Below, in pieces: positions 49,980 to 61,535 of a stretch of 64,000 nt of DNA. The position numbers and the translations under genes were made by a program. Location: positions 1-64,000 of the forward strand of contig OENT01000010.1 in the NCBI GenBank assembly GCA_900239685.1. Reading direction: 5' to 3'. The first letter of the stretch is position 1. Each line of letters starts with the position of its first letter. The notes under the pieces are model-generated. The model did not search any database. It worked only from the letters and a program-made list of their open reading frames with translations, and was not told where the DNA came from. The DNA comes from Rotaria macrura (lineage: Eukaryota; Rotifera; Eurotatoria; Philodinida; Philodinidae).

Positions 49980-51899
49980 GTTCATTGCGTGTGTCTCTGT
50001 GTCTTTCTTTGTGCTGGGTGAAAAGTTACTGGTGAAAGTTTAACGGTTAAGGATTCTAGAATGTCTTATAGGTTTCCAGATTTATGCGTTGCTAAGAATA
50101 GGTTTCTAGAATATTCTTGAATTTTCTAGATTTCTCTCAAGCTTTCACTGGGGATATTGTGGACATGTCAAAGGTCAAGAGTACAGGTCAAAAATTAAAC
50201 GTGAAACCAGATGCTACAATGTTCCTAAAAAGTTCTAGTAATATGTAGACTCTTCCAGAATGTTACAAAGTCATCTAGAATTTTCTGTAATCTCAGATAA
50301 TGATCCGACACTTACTGGAATTTTATAGCACATTCTAGAACTTTCAGTGACCATGCGCTATGCATGCTCCACAATGCTTTCGAAGGTTCTAGGATATGTT
50401 GCAATGATATAAGGCTATAAGGAGATAAGAGTACAAGAGTGTAAGCGTGTAAGGCTACAAGGTTACAATCTATCTATATACAATTCGAACCGTCTGACTG
50501 TCTATTATTGAATCAAAGTTAAAGCACAGACATGAAACTTTGCACAGGAAAATCAGCCATGCAGTATGCACGGGATCTCGGTAGTATGATATAAAGGATA
50601 GTTCTTGATAGTTTTTTTTCGTTATTAGATCTGATTACCTCTTGAATTATTGCAGACTACACAATGGGGATAAACTTGAAAAAAAAAACAATAAGATTTC
50701 GTTATGAAAAGGATATCTCCTTGAACTAGTCTGTAACAACAAGAAGCATACATCAAAGCAGTGTAACCATTTTCGACGCTCTGTTCTTTGTCCACCAACA
50801 TCGACTATCCTATGATGAATATTATTTTCAAATTATGCTTAAAAATAGAGTATGCCTTACTGTACATGATAGCGAGACAATTTAAACTCTTCTTGAACAA
50901 TACCCATCGTTGGAAGACGTACTCTCAGTATATCATCAACATTTGGTAAATAATTTGTACTGGAAATCCTATCGATATGATCCATAAAACTAAATAAAAT
51001 AAAACAATCAACGTATGAATCGCTTCATTGAGTATAGTTCTTGACGATAAAGAAGATGAGTTTGAACTCAAGCTTCAACACATGTTACCTAATCATACTG
51101 TTATAGTACAATAGCGGTTTAAAACTGATGAAAATTTGACAGTTCGAAAAAGTAAATTGTTACAAGAACAACATTTCTTGCATTACTTGAATGTTATCTT
51201 CTTTTTTTTTAAACTTACTACTTTGCTGAATCTGTCAAATGATATTCGCGTCGTCGACGATAACATTGTTGAATGCCATCGTCTGACCAAACATGTTTGA
51301 GGGCTGTAACGATTTGAGATGAGAGTGTTGATATAGTATCATAATCATATGCATCATTATGAACTGTACTCAATAAAGACAAGAAATTCTGTACAATATG
51401 AAAAAAAGCATATATGTTTCATGTTCATTCGAATTTGAAATATGTGTCATACTTCGTTTTGAGAATTTTCAAAGGGAATTTCAAGAGTTTGCATTGCTTG
51501 ACAAAGGCATCGAATAATTTCAACTATTTGCTGATTGATGATCGAAATGAGTCGAATTCTCTCATCGTCAGTAAAACATCGACCATGTATGAATTTCATT
51601 TGTTTGAGAAAAGTTGATCTACATTGAAGAGTAACGTAAGATATAAATATCAGTTGAGAAGTATGAATATATGTATTTACTTTCCAGCTTCAGCATTCCC
51701 TAGAAGATGACTATTTTCAGAGGGAAATGACACATCAATCGTAGCACTCACCTAAAATGAGTATCTTTCTTCGATACAAATTTTTTATACTCATTAACTT
51801 TAACTCTTTGTCAATATTTTTATTTATACGTTCAACCTCGTTCAAACAGCAGTCACACACATGATCTTTACAACAGCATATTTGAAATATTTTTAACAT
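48920..51899 (-). CDS. Heterotrimeric G protein alpha subunit, Gq-like (diverged paralogue B)
   Basis: Ten exons: 51899-51752, 51699-51681, 51618-51453, 51388-51219, 50989-50861, 50809-50752, 49544-49473, 49415-49262, 49168-49067 and 48996-48920, for 364 residues. Exons 2, 3, 5, 6, 7 and 8 have exactly the same lengths as in paralogue A, and all intron phases match, so the pair is a duplication. Present: a CCC/CDCC N-terminus, P-loop [19 protein letters not shown], switch [10 protein letters not shown] (second Thr of TTG replaced by Met; Mg-binding Thr and catalytic Arg kept), [18 protein letters not shown] and DTCSID (TCAT replaced). The segment before TCS is about six residues shorter than in A, and the C-terminal helix ends RDIILKFQ, unlike the usual NL-x-x-x-x-L receptor-contacting end. 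This suggests changed receptor coupling. A 1.2-kb intron (49545-50751) carries repeats and heat-shock-like motifs. Confidence 0.92.
49951..49977. repeat. (AT)n microsatellite in G alpha B intron 6
   Basis: An uninterrupted AT dinucleotide run of about 27 bp inside the long intron, directly left of the heat-shock-element-like cluster. Confidence 0.9.
50053..50394. promoter_or_regulatory. Cluster of heat-shock-element-like motifs in a G alpha B intron
   Basis: At 50104-50126 there are five consecutive perfect units of the heat-shock-factor pattern (TTC, GAA, TTC, GAA, TTC, each separated by exactly two bases), with a sixth near-match. Further modules follow: TTCTAGAATG at 50054, TTCCAGAATGTTA at 50253, CTAGAATTTTC at 50275, TTCTAGAACTTTC at 50333 and GAAGGTTCTAGGA at 50382. 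Trimeric HSF binds alternating nGAAn units, and three units are normally enough. The cluster may come from the repeat occupying this intron. Binding and function are inferred. Confidence 0.5.
50469..50729 (+). mobile_element. Possible short Helitron-like element
   Basis: The segment starts TCTATCTATATAC, followed by GTCTGACTGTCT and ATGAAACTTTGCACA, which resembles the 5' end common to invertebrate Helitrons (TC-TATATATA, TGTCTG repeats, TGAAATTTTGCACA-like). A CTAG end at 50726-50729 is preceded by a small hairpin AAGGA-TATC-TCCTT (50709-50722). The flanking bases are A on the left and T on the right, as expected for insertion into an AT dinucleotide. The hairpin is short and closer to CTAG than usual, so the boundaries are tentative. 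Confidence 0.3.
51681..51699 (-). other. 19-nt microexon encoding the P-loop of G alpha B
   Basis: It has the same length and phase as the microexon of paralogue A, with acceptor TCTTCTAG and donor GTAAAT. It encodes the identical GNAEAGK. Conservation of so small an exon between strongly diverged copies suggests it predates the duplication. Confidence 0.8.
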
Positions 51900-52331
51900 C
51901 TAGTGGTTGTTTTTGGCGGTAAATATGTCGAGTAAATATAATTATATTGGTAGCGGCATTCGAATATTTATATGCTTACAAGAAAATTTTATTATTCGAT
52001 TCTCAATCTAGGTTTTCTACTGTAAATGTTTGACAACTTAAGCTAACAGATTAAAAATACAGTACAATAGACAGGACAGATGAAAAAGAAAGCATGCTTT
52101 CAATTGATCGAATATTATGAAAGTAGTAATAAGTTAGTGCGTCAGTGAATGTGTAACATCAGTAGAGATGATTTTCTTTTCTTTCCATTATCATAATCTG
52201 AAAGGTCATATTTCAAGTCTAACAATTCGATAACTTATAGGCTTATGCGACAAATGAATAAATATTTAATTTTCATGATTTCCACTTTCAGTTTTATTTC
52301 TCATGCTATTGACAATTGCCTGAAAGAATAA

Positions 52332-52709
52332 ATGAATGACCGGTTTTCTGTAGTTATTTATCAGTTGTTTTTCTCATTTCAAATTGTCTTGTCAAGCATG
52401 TCAGGTGCAAGATATTCATATGAGATTGAAGTCGATAGAATTCGGAAAAGTAAAGCATTCAAAAAGAAAAGAAATTCATTGTATACGACAAAATTTCGCA
52501 TGAATAAATATCGACTATCTTCTTCGCATTTTGAATACGATCGATCAATATTCAAAGAAAGATCGTTAGCAACTGAATTTTTACTATCTGCCCAGAATTT
52601 TGTGCTCAAAGCATACAAAGAAGATAAGAATATCGGAGAACTCATTGTTCGATGTACAAATTCAATCATGTTCTATAATTCATGCTCGGCCTCAAAACTA
52701 AGAATGTAG
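52332..52709 (+). CDS. Unrecognised open frame, doubtful
   Basis: A 125-codon frame with a hydrophobic start (SVVIYQLFFSFQIVLSSM) followed by a basic, Lys/Arg/Tyr-rich body. An alternative inner Met is at about 52398. I recognise no domain. The opposite strand is also open over most of it (52379-52669), which weakens the case. It could be a lineage-specific gene, an exon or chance. No clear splice sites flank it. Confidence 0.2.
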   Translation: MNDRFSVVIYQLFFSFQIVLSSMSGARYSYEIEVDRIRKSKAFKKKRNSLYTTKFRMNKYRLSSSHFEYDRSIFKERSLATEFLLSAQNFVLKAYKEDKNIGELIVRCTNSIMFYNSCSASKLRM

Positions 52710-55700
52710 AGATTCTCAATACATGCGATTATTCAATATCAAGATAATTTTGTCACTTAAACCAATCAGAGAAATATGCATGCTTAAAAATTTTGTAGAT
52801 TTCCGGAAGATTTTTTAATACAGCTATTTTTTCAAAATCAAAACCTTTTCAATCGTGTAATCTAATCTATAATCATGCAATTTGTTTGCGACACTTAGAC
52901 TTTTCTCGCATACATGTAGCACAACAGTACATGCTTCAGTATGTGTGCAAAGAATACTAATTATTAAGTTTTTCTTTTACGGGACATGCCATCGTAAGCA
53001 TGATTCTAATTCTAAGAAATAGTCGCACGCACTATTGCTTTTTTATGCGCATAGAAAACTTATGATCCACATGAAAATCTCTTAATGCCTTTTATATTTA
53101 GGCACATTCGACAGAAATGTACTTGTCAATGCGAACAAAGGATCATATTGAGAAAAAATATAGTACTAAAGGAACTCTATTTTGGCTCCGTAAAGCATTT
53201 CTAATTTGCAATGGAAAATGATGCTACACGTCATGATACTATTTGGTTTTTAATGTATCCTTTTTATTATTTCTTCTTAACATAGAATGTCTTCTTTTAC
53301 ATCAATACACAGCAGTAGTCGAAAGAGGAGGTATTCATTTTCTCGAATTCTCTAGAACTATTAGCTCTATAAACGTGTATGTTGAAGTATTGTCTCACGG
53401 CATATACTTATTTTAGAAGATGAATGCGAGCAGATATTTAAACAATAAAATTTTTACTTATGATTGAACTCGTGTTCAATTTAATCTCGTATTTTGAAGA
53501 AAGATTATTCGTGCGTATTTATCACAAATAAGAATGTTTTTATAGAGAATCTTCTTCTTTCTTACATAGAGACAAATTAGTTTTAATCCTGAATCAATAC
53601 ATTTCGATAAACATCATTTATCCGTTGTCACATGCAAAAATATTAACCATTTATTTGCATCAACTTCCATGCTTGTCAACTTGAATAGAGTATAGACGAC
53701 GATTTATTCATACGCATATCAGATTATAAACTTTGATGAATACGTCCGTAGCATGATTATACTATTATAGCAGACAAGTCTTTTTCTTTCTCGGATTGCG
53801 AATGGCTCGAACTAGGGCAATGTTTTAAATGATAGTAATTCAAGATGATTGATGAAGAATGTAGTAAGATTATTTGCGTATGAAGCTATCTATCTTTTCA
53901 AAAAACAACGTTTAAAGGTATTGTAGTGCAAAATGTTGTTTTTTTATTACATGATTTTTATATTATTTCGACACACTCAGTTTTTAGCAATTATTTGTCA
54001 CGCACTTCAGCATATTCGTGTTATTACTTGTAAAGAATATCATTAATTAGATTTTAGAGATGCTTTTGAATCTTTTCTTTCATCGGCGAATGGTTTTCTT
54101 CTAGAAGAAAATGTCACACAGAAATAAGTAAAGTACGTGTATTTAGTCAGAAGTTAGTAAAATTGCATACGAAAAATCGAGTGATATGATAATTATTCTA
54201 AATTAAATTGCAGGAGATTATAATTATCTAAAACTTTTATTAGTTATATGGAATTCACGATAGTCACATGTGATTATTTTCTATGTTCTATTGCAATTCC
54301 AGTGATAGTTTGCATCAAGATCGTACGTGACCATACTATAAACGACGATGAAACGACAACTATGGAACTGTCTCAATCATTTTAAGTAGGCATCATCGCT
54401 ACTGAAATCACTTTATATGTAAATGTTTTTTTATTTATGTTTTTGTTTGGAATGAATCGCAAAATTCATACGATGCATAGTAATTTGATTTTAATCATAT
54501 TACAGCTTTGAGTCTCATGTGTACGAGTGAAAACATGCCGGATCTAATCATTTATCTGTGTTGCTTTTGAGGCTAACATGATTATATGATATAATCTTAT
54601 CATTCGTTTGACATTATGTGATCCGTTCATTTTTCGGAACCGCTTGTTCTTCGCCAAAAATCTTCTACGTACATGCGACATATAGTTCAATAGGAAAGAA
54701 GAAGCGGCACGTTCGACATGTGAAATACTAGTTCTAGTAACTTGTTTATGATTGTCGGGTAAACAGCAATGCGATTTTGACCTACACCAAAAGCTATAAA
54801 ACATAAACACTTACAATCGAGAACGTTTCATCAAAATTATTGTGAAGTATTACATGTGGAAAGATGCAATATATCGCTTCAAGTTTTCTATTTGAAACGA
54901 TACTTCAAGTTAAAACGTATGTCTGATATTTTGTATTTGTAAGCGAAAAATTGATTTGTAAGATTTCGTTCATGTATTGAAGAAAATCTTTAGAAAGTAA
55001 CGTTGATTTTCAGAAGCGTAGACCTGTAAAGACTCTTCTTCCGTATGAGATCTACGTGTTCGAAATGACAAATTTTCATATCATTCAAGTAATAAACTCT
55101 TGTTATTTTATATAATTAGCAATAGTAGAAAATCTTAGCCTTGCCAGAGTTTATAAACGTCCGTAGAAAACTCATTAAATCAATAAGCGAACTTTTCGAG
55201 TTGCTTTTTCTTTAGATGGTCGATTAATTATTAGAAAAACGTACGATTTCTAAGTTGTCAGTAAACAATCTTTCTTCAGTAAGATACATTAGCAGTCGAT
55301 TGCTGAAATAACACGAGAATGTTTACTTTTGCCGTCGATAACATATCAAAGTTGCATGAGTTAAGCAATTCATCTGGTTTTCATCGCAAATATACGAGTT
55401 TATAAGGAAAAGTGCAGTACATTTAACCACCTTCTTTATACCTCTTTCAAAATATGAATGAGATCATTGAAAAAAACGTCTTCTTATTATCGGCGTACAG
55501 AAGAGAGACGTCCTACACTAATTCCGTTCATGAAACAAATCAACACATAGAATAAGTCAAACAATTTCTACCGTTCCCTTCAACATTATACTGAACAAAC
55601 CATATCTCACGCATCATATAATGGAAGAGAAATATTTCTTCTCCACAATATCCGGCACGAGTGAAAACAAGATTTTCATTATTTTTACCCTTATTCAGAT

Positions 55701-58470
55701 TAATGCTATAATGTTGTTTTATTCGAAGTATTTGCCCTTATATAAATCCTAAAGGATAGTTTCTACTTAAGCTATGTATGTGGCAATAGAGCCAAAATCA
55801 GATGACAGCATCAAAAAGTGTATACTGTCGTTGTATTTCAAGTAAGAAAACTTAATGTCAGTCGATGCAACTATGTCAATTTTTTCATTAGTCTTATTAA
55901 AGGTTATAATGAATTGTCAAGAGAAATAAATCATATTATTGCAGTCTCATCGACCTTTAAAAATATATAGCATAGAACAGAGAAAAAATCCTTTACCATT
56001 GATCATATAACATCAATAGTAACCGTATAGGAATGTCTGAACACGATTCAGTCGTTCATCTCATCTGACTTCAATTATGTGATAATGCGTAGCACTTTTA
56101 AAATGAGTGCAACGTTTGCAATTAATTCTATGTTAAAGTTTGATCATATCTATTAAAATATTGACAACTTCATTTTTTCAAAAAAGAAACAATAAATAGT
56201 CCTCTGTATCATATGGTTCTCTACGATTAAAGTGTTAGTGTTTTTTTCATCAAAATGAATCGTAAATCTTCCTTAGAGCACAAGCAAAAGAATAAAGTTA
56301 AGTGCACTTAATCATATGCATGCACATGTCTCTTGAAAGACTTATATATATGTTAGAATTTAGTACAGTTTCACTGAAATAATTATATTTTATTGATATA
56401 TATTTTTCTAGCATGCATTCTTTTCAAGCTTGGTTTTAAACAGGCTTCAATTAACTCGTTATACATGAGTACTTTTAGATATAATTAATAGCAGTCAAGT
56501 ATTTATAATACGTTTCAAGTGAAAGCAAACACCATAGTATCAACAACAACAATAGAAAAAAGAGACCTATGGTTGACAAGACATAAAATAATTTGGAAAA
56601 TGGATGGTAGGTATTTTACCTATAACAAACTTTACAATGATGGAAAAACGTTGAAATATTCATTCAACATTACATATTTCTTATTTCTTTTCTAAGATAT
56701 GAATAATATGACAATAGCATAATAGTGTAATATTAAACAGATTATGATGTTAACTATCTTGTTGTATGAATAGAAAAAATTAACTTCTAAGCTAGGTTTC
56801 TGGATTATATTTCATTATTAAAATAAGCAGACATTGGCGTAAAATAAAGAACGTATGAGAATTAATCATGTAAAAATTCAAATATAATCTATTCAAACCT
56901 ATGCGGAGAATAAAAAGACAAAGAGAATTTGCCAAAAAACAAAACCAAATTGTAAAATCGCGCTGAAGTAAAACGTTATGAAGTGCATTCTTTTTTTAAT
57001 AGAAACAGATTTTCAGGTTTTTTCACAAAACTCTCGTACATCAATTTCATTCCAAACGCAAAACTCATTCATGTTTATTTAAGACATAAGTAGCCCTAGT
57101 TGTGGGTTGAATAGATGCTGTATGTAGTTAAACTACAAATCATTCTAATATCTTATCAAAAATGCTCACAATTTGTATTTCGATCAACATTCAATCGAAC
57201 AATGATTATAAACGAGATCTTTTAGTTTAGTTTATATTACAAACAGATAAAATTGATATACATATTTGAAAATTAAAAAGAAAATTTAAAGAAATAGTTT
57301 AGATTCAAGTCTCTTAAGTATGTGTTTCATGTAAATCATAAATTTATAGAAAGTATGTTGATACTGAAGAAAATCCACGAATTCTTGGTGAGAAATCGCT
57401 CAGCGGACTCGATTTTTATGTTTCAAAACAACATATCAAGATTCAGATCGTAGCGTAGTTGGGTGTCTTTTTGGAATTTCGAGGTATCATAAAATTCCAG
57501 CAAATGAAAATTGATATTTTAATTAGAGAAGTACTTGACTTTCTAGTAGTAGCAAAAGTAAGTTCGAAAGCATCGACATGCTTTGTATTTTGATATAATT
57601 TTCTCATTAAAAAAATCAAACGATTGCCTAGAATGCAGATCCTTTGCGAACTTAGGAATTTTTAGTGAAACGAAAAAGATACGAACGGAAAATTTTCAGT
57701 TTATCTTTAAAACAGAACAACATACTGCTTAAGGAGAAATTGACGAAAATTTTTATATGAGTGTCGAAACTTACAATGAAACGCTATTTCATTTATACAA
57801 GATCCTAAGTCAGATAAATCCCGGTATATTTATTGTCAATTTCATGTTTTGCATGAGAATTGACATTTCCCCCATGAGAAAACAAAGAGAACCCCTCTAA
57901 GCATGACTATGAATCTGTTTTATGACAGAGTTTTTAATATGAAGAGACTTCGGAGATCATGTTAATATTTATTAAAGATAACTGACACGCATATTTTCTT
58001 ATATCTCTTGTCATTCTATGAATTCCCTTAATACAAGAACAGTTTTGCTTTTATCGTTAGTCAACTAGAACTTTTTCATTCGACTGCAAAAGCAGAAAAC
58101 ACAATCGTAAGTGCATTGTATTTTTTGATAATAAATTTCCCATTCATGACAGAACATGAAACAATCTGAAGAACAACGTAGAACAGATATTTTTCCTTTT
58201 TAAGAATGATGGATCGTCTATAGTTTGCATTCATTTATAGGAAGAATCCATTTTTAGATATTCCTCTAGAGAGCATCAAGGAAAACGATTTTGGGTCGAA
58301 TCGAATTTCATTCCGTTCATTCTACTAGCAGAACGAAAGAAGAGCCATTTCAAGAGTCCATAGAATGCTCTAGATATTTTTCTTACACAATAGAACAATG
58401 ATTTTCAAATGAAAAAAGAAAGCACTCTTTGTAATAGTGAAATTACAAAAATAAACCTGGTCTTCTTTAG

Positions 58471-58539
58471 ATGTACAACCTATTCTTCACTCATTAGATT
58501 ACATTCGTCAAAATATACAACACATTAATCGTGGTCAAG
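58471..58539 (+). other. Possible orphan exon
   Basis: A CTTCTTTAG acceptor and a GTAGGA donor bound 69 nt that read VQPILHSLDYIRQNIQHINR with coding-like codon use. The frame stays open from about 58455 to 58620. No neighbouring exon that would join in phase was recognised, so this may be a relic or chance. Confidence 0.25.
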
Positions 58540-58904
58540 GTAGGAGGGCATGCGTTGGTAAATGCATTGACTTCCGTCTGTTTTTGATGAATATTTTTCA
58601 TTCCATAATGAAACGATGAGAAAATAATACTCCGGAAAGAAACGTAAAATTATTACATTTTTTAGCATGGACATCTAAAAGAGGATTTATTTAACGCTTG
58701 TGTTTGCTTTCCTCTTCGTTCTGTACGTGACAAAACTTCTGAGAGCACCTATTTCATTTAATTAAGATAGTTTGTTTGCCTTGATATTATGTCTTTTACA
58801 TTTTCTTTTTTATTGATGCTGACAAACTCTTTATTCTCTTGTTTTCATGATTTTGTTCATTTAGTATTGTATCTCTTTCAACGATTATTTTTCTGAATCT
58901 CTTC

Positions 58905-59115
58905 GTTTGGTTTCAAATCAAATGAATTAACGAGAATATTCGAAAAAATAAGAATGCCGTCATCAACTTTAATGTCATACTTGATAAATTCATTTCTTTT
59001 TGTAAAGAAAAGAAATTGCTTCTAGTAAAACAATAGCATTTTAAATAGCATTTATGATCGCTCTACAGCTCCATGTTTCATCATTGTGTTGTTGATCCTC
59101 TTATAGTAAGAATCG
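58905..59115 (-). pseudogene. Decayed copy of the kinesin gene's C-terminal exon
   Basis: Read on the minus strand, the segment gives KRINNTMMKHG, then after a frame disruption and stops IKYDIKVDDGILIFSN. The kinesin last exon (11749-11472) has, in the same order and similar spacing, RKIDDTMLHRR and IYELKIINDDGILVISN. The match spans both ends of the exon, but stops and length changes lie between, so this looks like a relic of a duplicated gene. No motor-domain remnant was seen nearby. Confidence 0.4.
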
Positions 59116-61535
59116 TTGCATACGGCATGAAGTTTTTTCTACTTATACTATTAACACTGTATGACATTCATTGACCTATAATGAATAATTGCATGCTGAA
59201 TAAGTTTCGATTTTCTTAGACAATATACTCCAGGCTTATAATCAGTAAACCATCGATCATCCATACGAATCGTACTGTTTATTTATGAATCTCATGCGTC
59301 AAAATTTCAAGACATTATCTATTCTATTTCTTACATGTCGAAGTACCGACAGAAAGTAATTAGTCCGTGTTATAGTATAATATATGTTCGATGGTGGGTG
59401 TCGTTCGTATTCGATGAAGAAACACTTCTAAATCACATGTTTTATGATTGCACGATATTTGGCATACTGATCATGGATCATGATTTGTGTCTTTCCAGGA
59501 TATCATCTTTTATCAAGTTTGACAGGAAATACAATTGGGTATTGTTCTTTATACTAGGCTAAACGAAATTCAGACCATTAATAAAAGAAAAAAAATGGTA
59601 TTCAACAATCGATGCTTGACATTGATTATTTTGAAACTCAGAGGAAATCGATGTCATGACATCAAATACTTCTTTCGTTATTTCATATTTTGATTATAAC
59701 ATAGTTAAATTGCATTTTCTCCTGATTACTTATTTATTTGTACTTTTAAAATTTAGAAGTATTCGAAATAAATATTTAACATGAGTAATTACATTTTTCT
59801 TTGTTTTACATCATCTTAAAGAAGATTTTATCTTTCATATTTTATTTAAGAAGTCTGTAAAATCTATTCTACAAAGTCATCCTAACAATTCTAATATATT
59901 GCGCCTGATTCAACTTAATGTTCATTACATATCTATTTAAGAATGTATTATGGAATAGAGCTAAGTAGCAGTCATTTATGCATCTCCATTTATCTTGACA
60001 TGCGAGAATATTCTGAGATTATCACTTTTGATTTATGTCCGTTTGTTCTCTAGCGATATTCTTTTTGTTTTTAATAGTCATCAGTTATTTTTTCTCCAAG
60101 AATAGAAATGATTGAATGAGTTGTTTACTAAATTTTCGAATGATGAAATCGAGATCTGAATTGTTGACAAACTATATTTTATGTACAATTTTCTATTATT
60201 ATGTGAGATCGAAAATGTTCCTGTTGTCAATACTTGACCAGTTTTTATTCGTCTGATAATATTATTAGAAAAGCCAAGAGATTATAAGTTTACTTCATTC
60301 TTGTTTTGTTTTTTTTCTCACACCAATGATCTTTTTATTTTTTCAGTAAATAAGAATACAAAGTTATTTTGAAGTTTACTACTTGTAAAATATTCCTATT
60401 ACACAGATGATGATCACAAGTTGTGTGACTTTTTCGTCGTCGTCGTTGTATTCTTTCTTTTTTCCTTTGAGATAAATTTTCTTTTTATAGAATATAACAG
60501 AAATCAACGAGAACAATATTTAATTATCATAATTTTTCTTATGATTAGAAAATTGCTCGAAGCCTTCGAAGCATCTGTATTTAGTTAGAGAAAATAAGTA
60601 CAATTTTTAACGTACATGAAATAAAGGGTTTTCATGATTATTTTAATTAAAAAAATTATTTCAACATACGGTTAATTTGACCTGTTTTCAGTTGAAGAAA
60701 CTGAAGATTAACTTATATACAGCTTTTATTCATAAGAAAAAGTGTCTTCTTCCTCATTTTCTGTAAATAAGTAGAAAAAGAAGTTTGCCATTCAATGCCC
60801 TTGTATTTATTTCATGCCGTTATGCCAGCATAGCATTTTTATGCTATGTTTACATTCTTCAGTCATTTGACTCGACATTAATTTACTGATATTATTTTGA
60901 ATATAATTTGAAAAAAAAAAGTTTTTTTTATTCTATAATCGAGTCGCTGCTTGTTGAATATATCGTTCATTTATTTTACATACCACTTTAATTTACGTGT
61001 TGCAATAGTAACAGTGAATATTTCTTGCTGCTTTTTTTCTTTCTTTGAATGATTTTCTATCTTCTATGCCGAATTGATTCTTCGTCGTATACTTCATTAA
61101 ATACTATAACAATGATATCAAGTGTTGCATTGACGGCAATCACCTATATATTCGTTGCTTTTAATAGTTTTATTTTATTCATTTCCAAGGTAACAGTAAT
61201 GAGGGGGATTGAGGAAAAAGCCATAGTGAAATTTGTTTGATGGAACAGTTTTTTTGTAATCCAACTTCGTCTTTGTCATCTTTTCAACGGATAATGTCAA
61301 TCCTAGAATGTAATTTCTACCAGGAATGATAGAAATGCCCTGATTGTAGCGTATGCGATTGACGATTTCTTTTCCTCTCTGCTTCTCTTTTGCTTCTACT
61401 GTGTATACCAGACAAACTGTTGATAATAGTTCCTTACTTCTTTTCTCTCTACCCGTCAAACTTTGCATCGTTTTGTTACTACAAGTAATAAATTATCGTC
61501 GTATTCGATTTAATTGTTTCTATTTAGGAATACTA

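Larger units (their letters stand above)
51900..61535. other. Gene-poor region, about 9.6 kb
   Basis: The longest stretch without a supported gene. It contains an unrecognised 125-codon open frame (52332-52709), a possible orphan exon (58471-58539) and a decayed copy of the kinesin C-terminal exon (58905-59115, minus). The rest is AT-rich with no recognised domain. It contains the upstream region of G alpha B at the left and that of the GPCR at the right. Confidence 0.4.

Noticed and set aside
54544..54810. Basic minus-strand frame in the gene-poor region
   Set aside because: No domain, codon use unlike the real genes, and no neighbouring exons.
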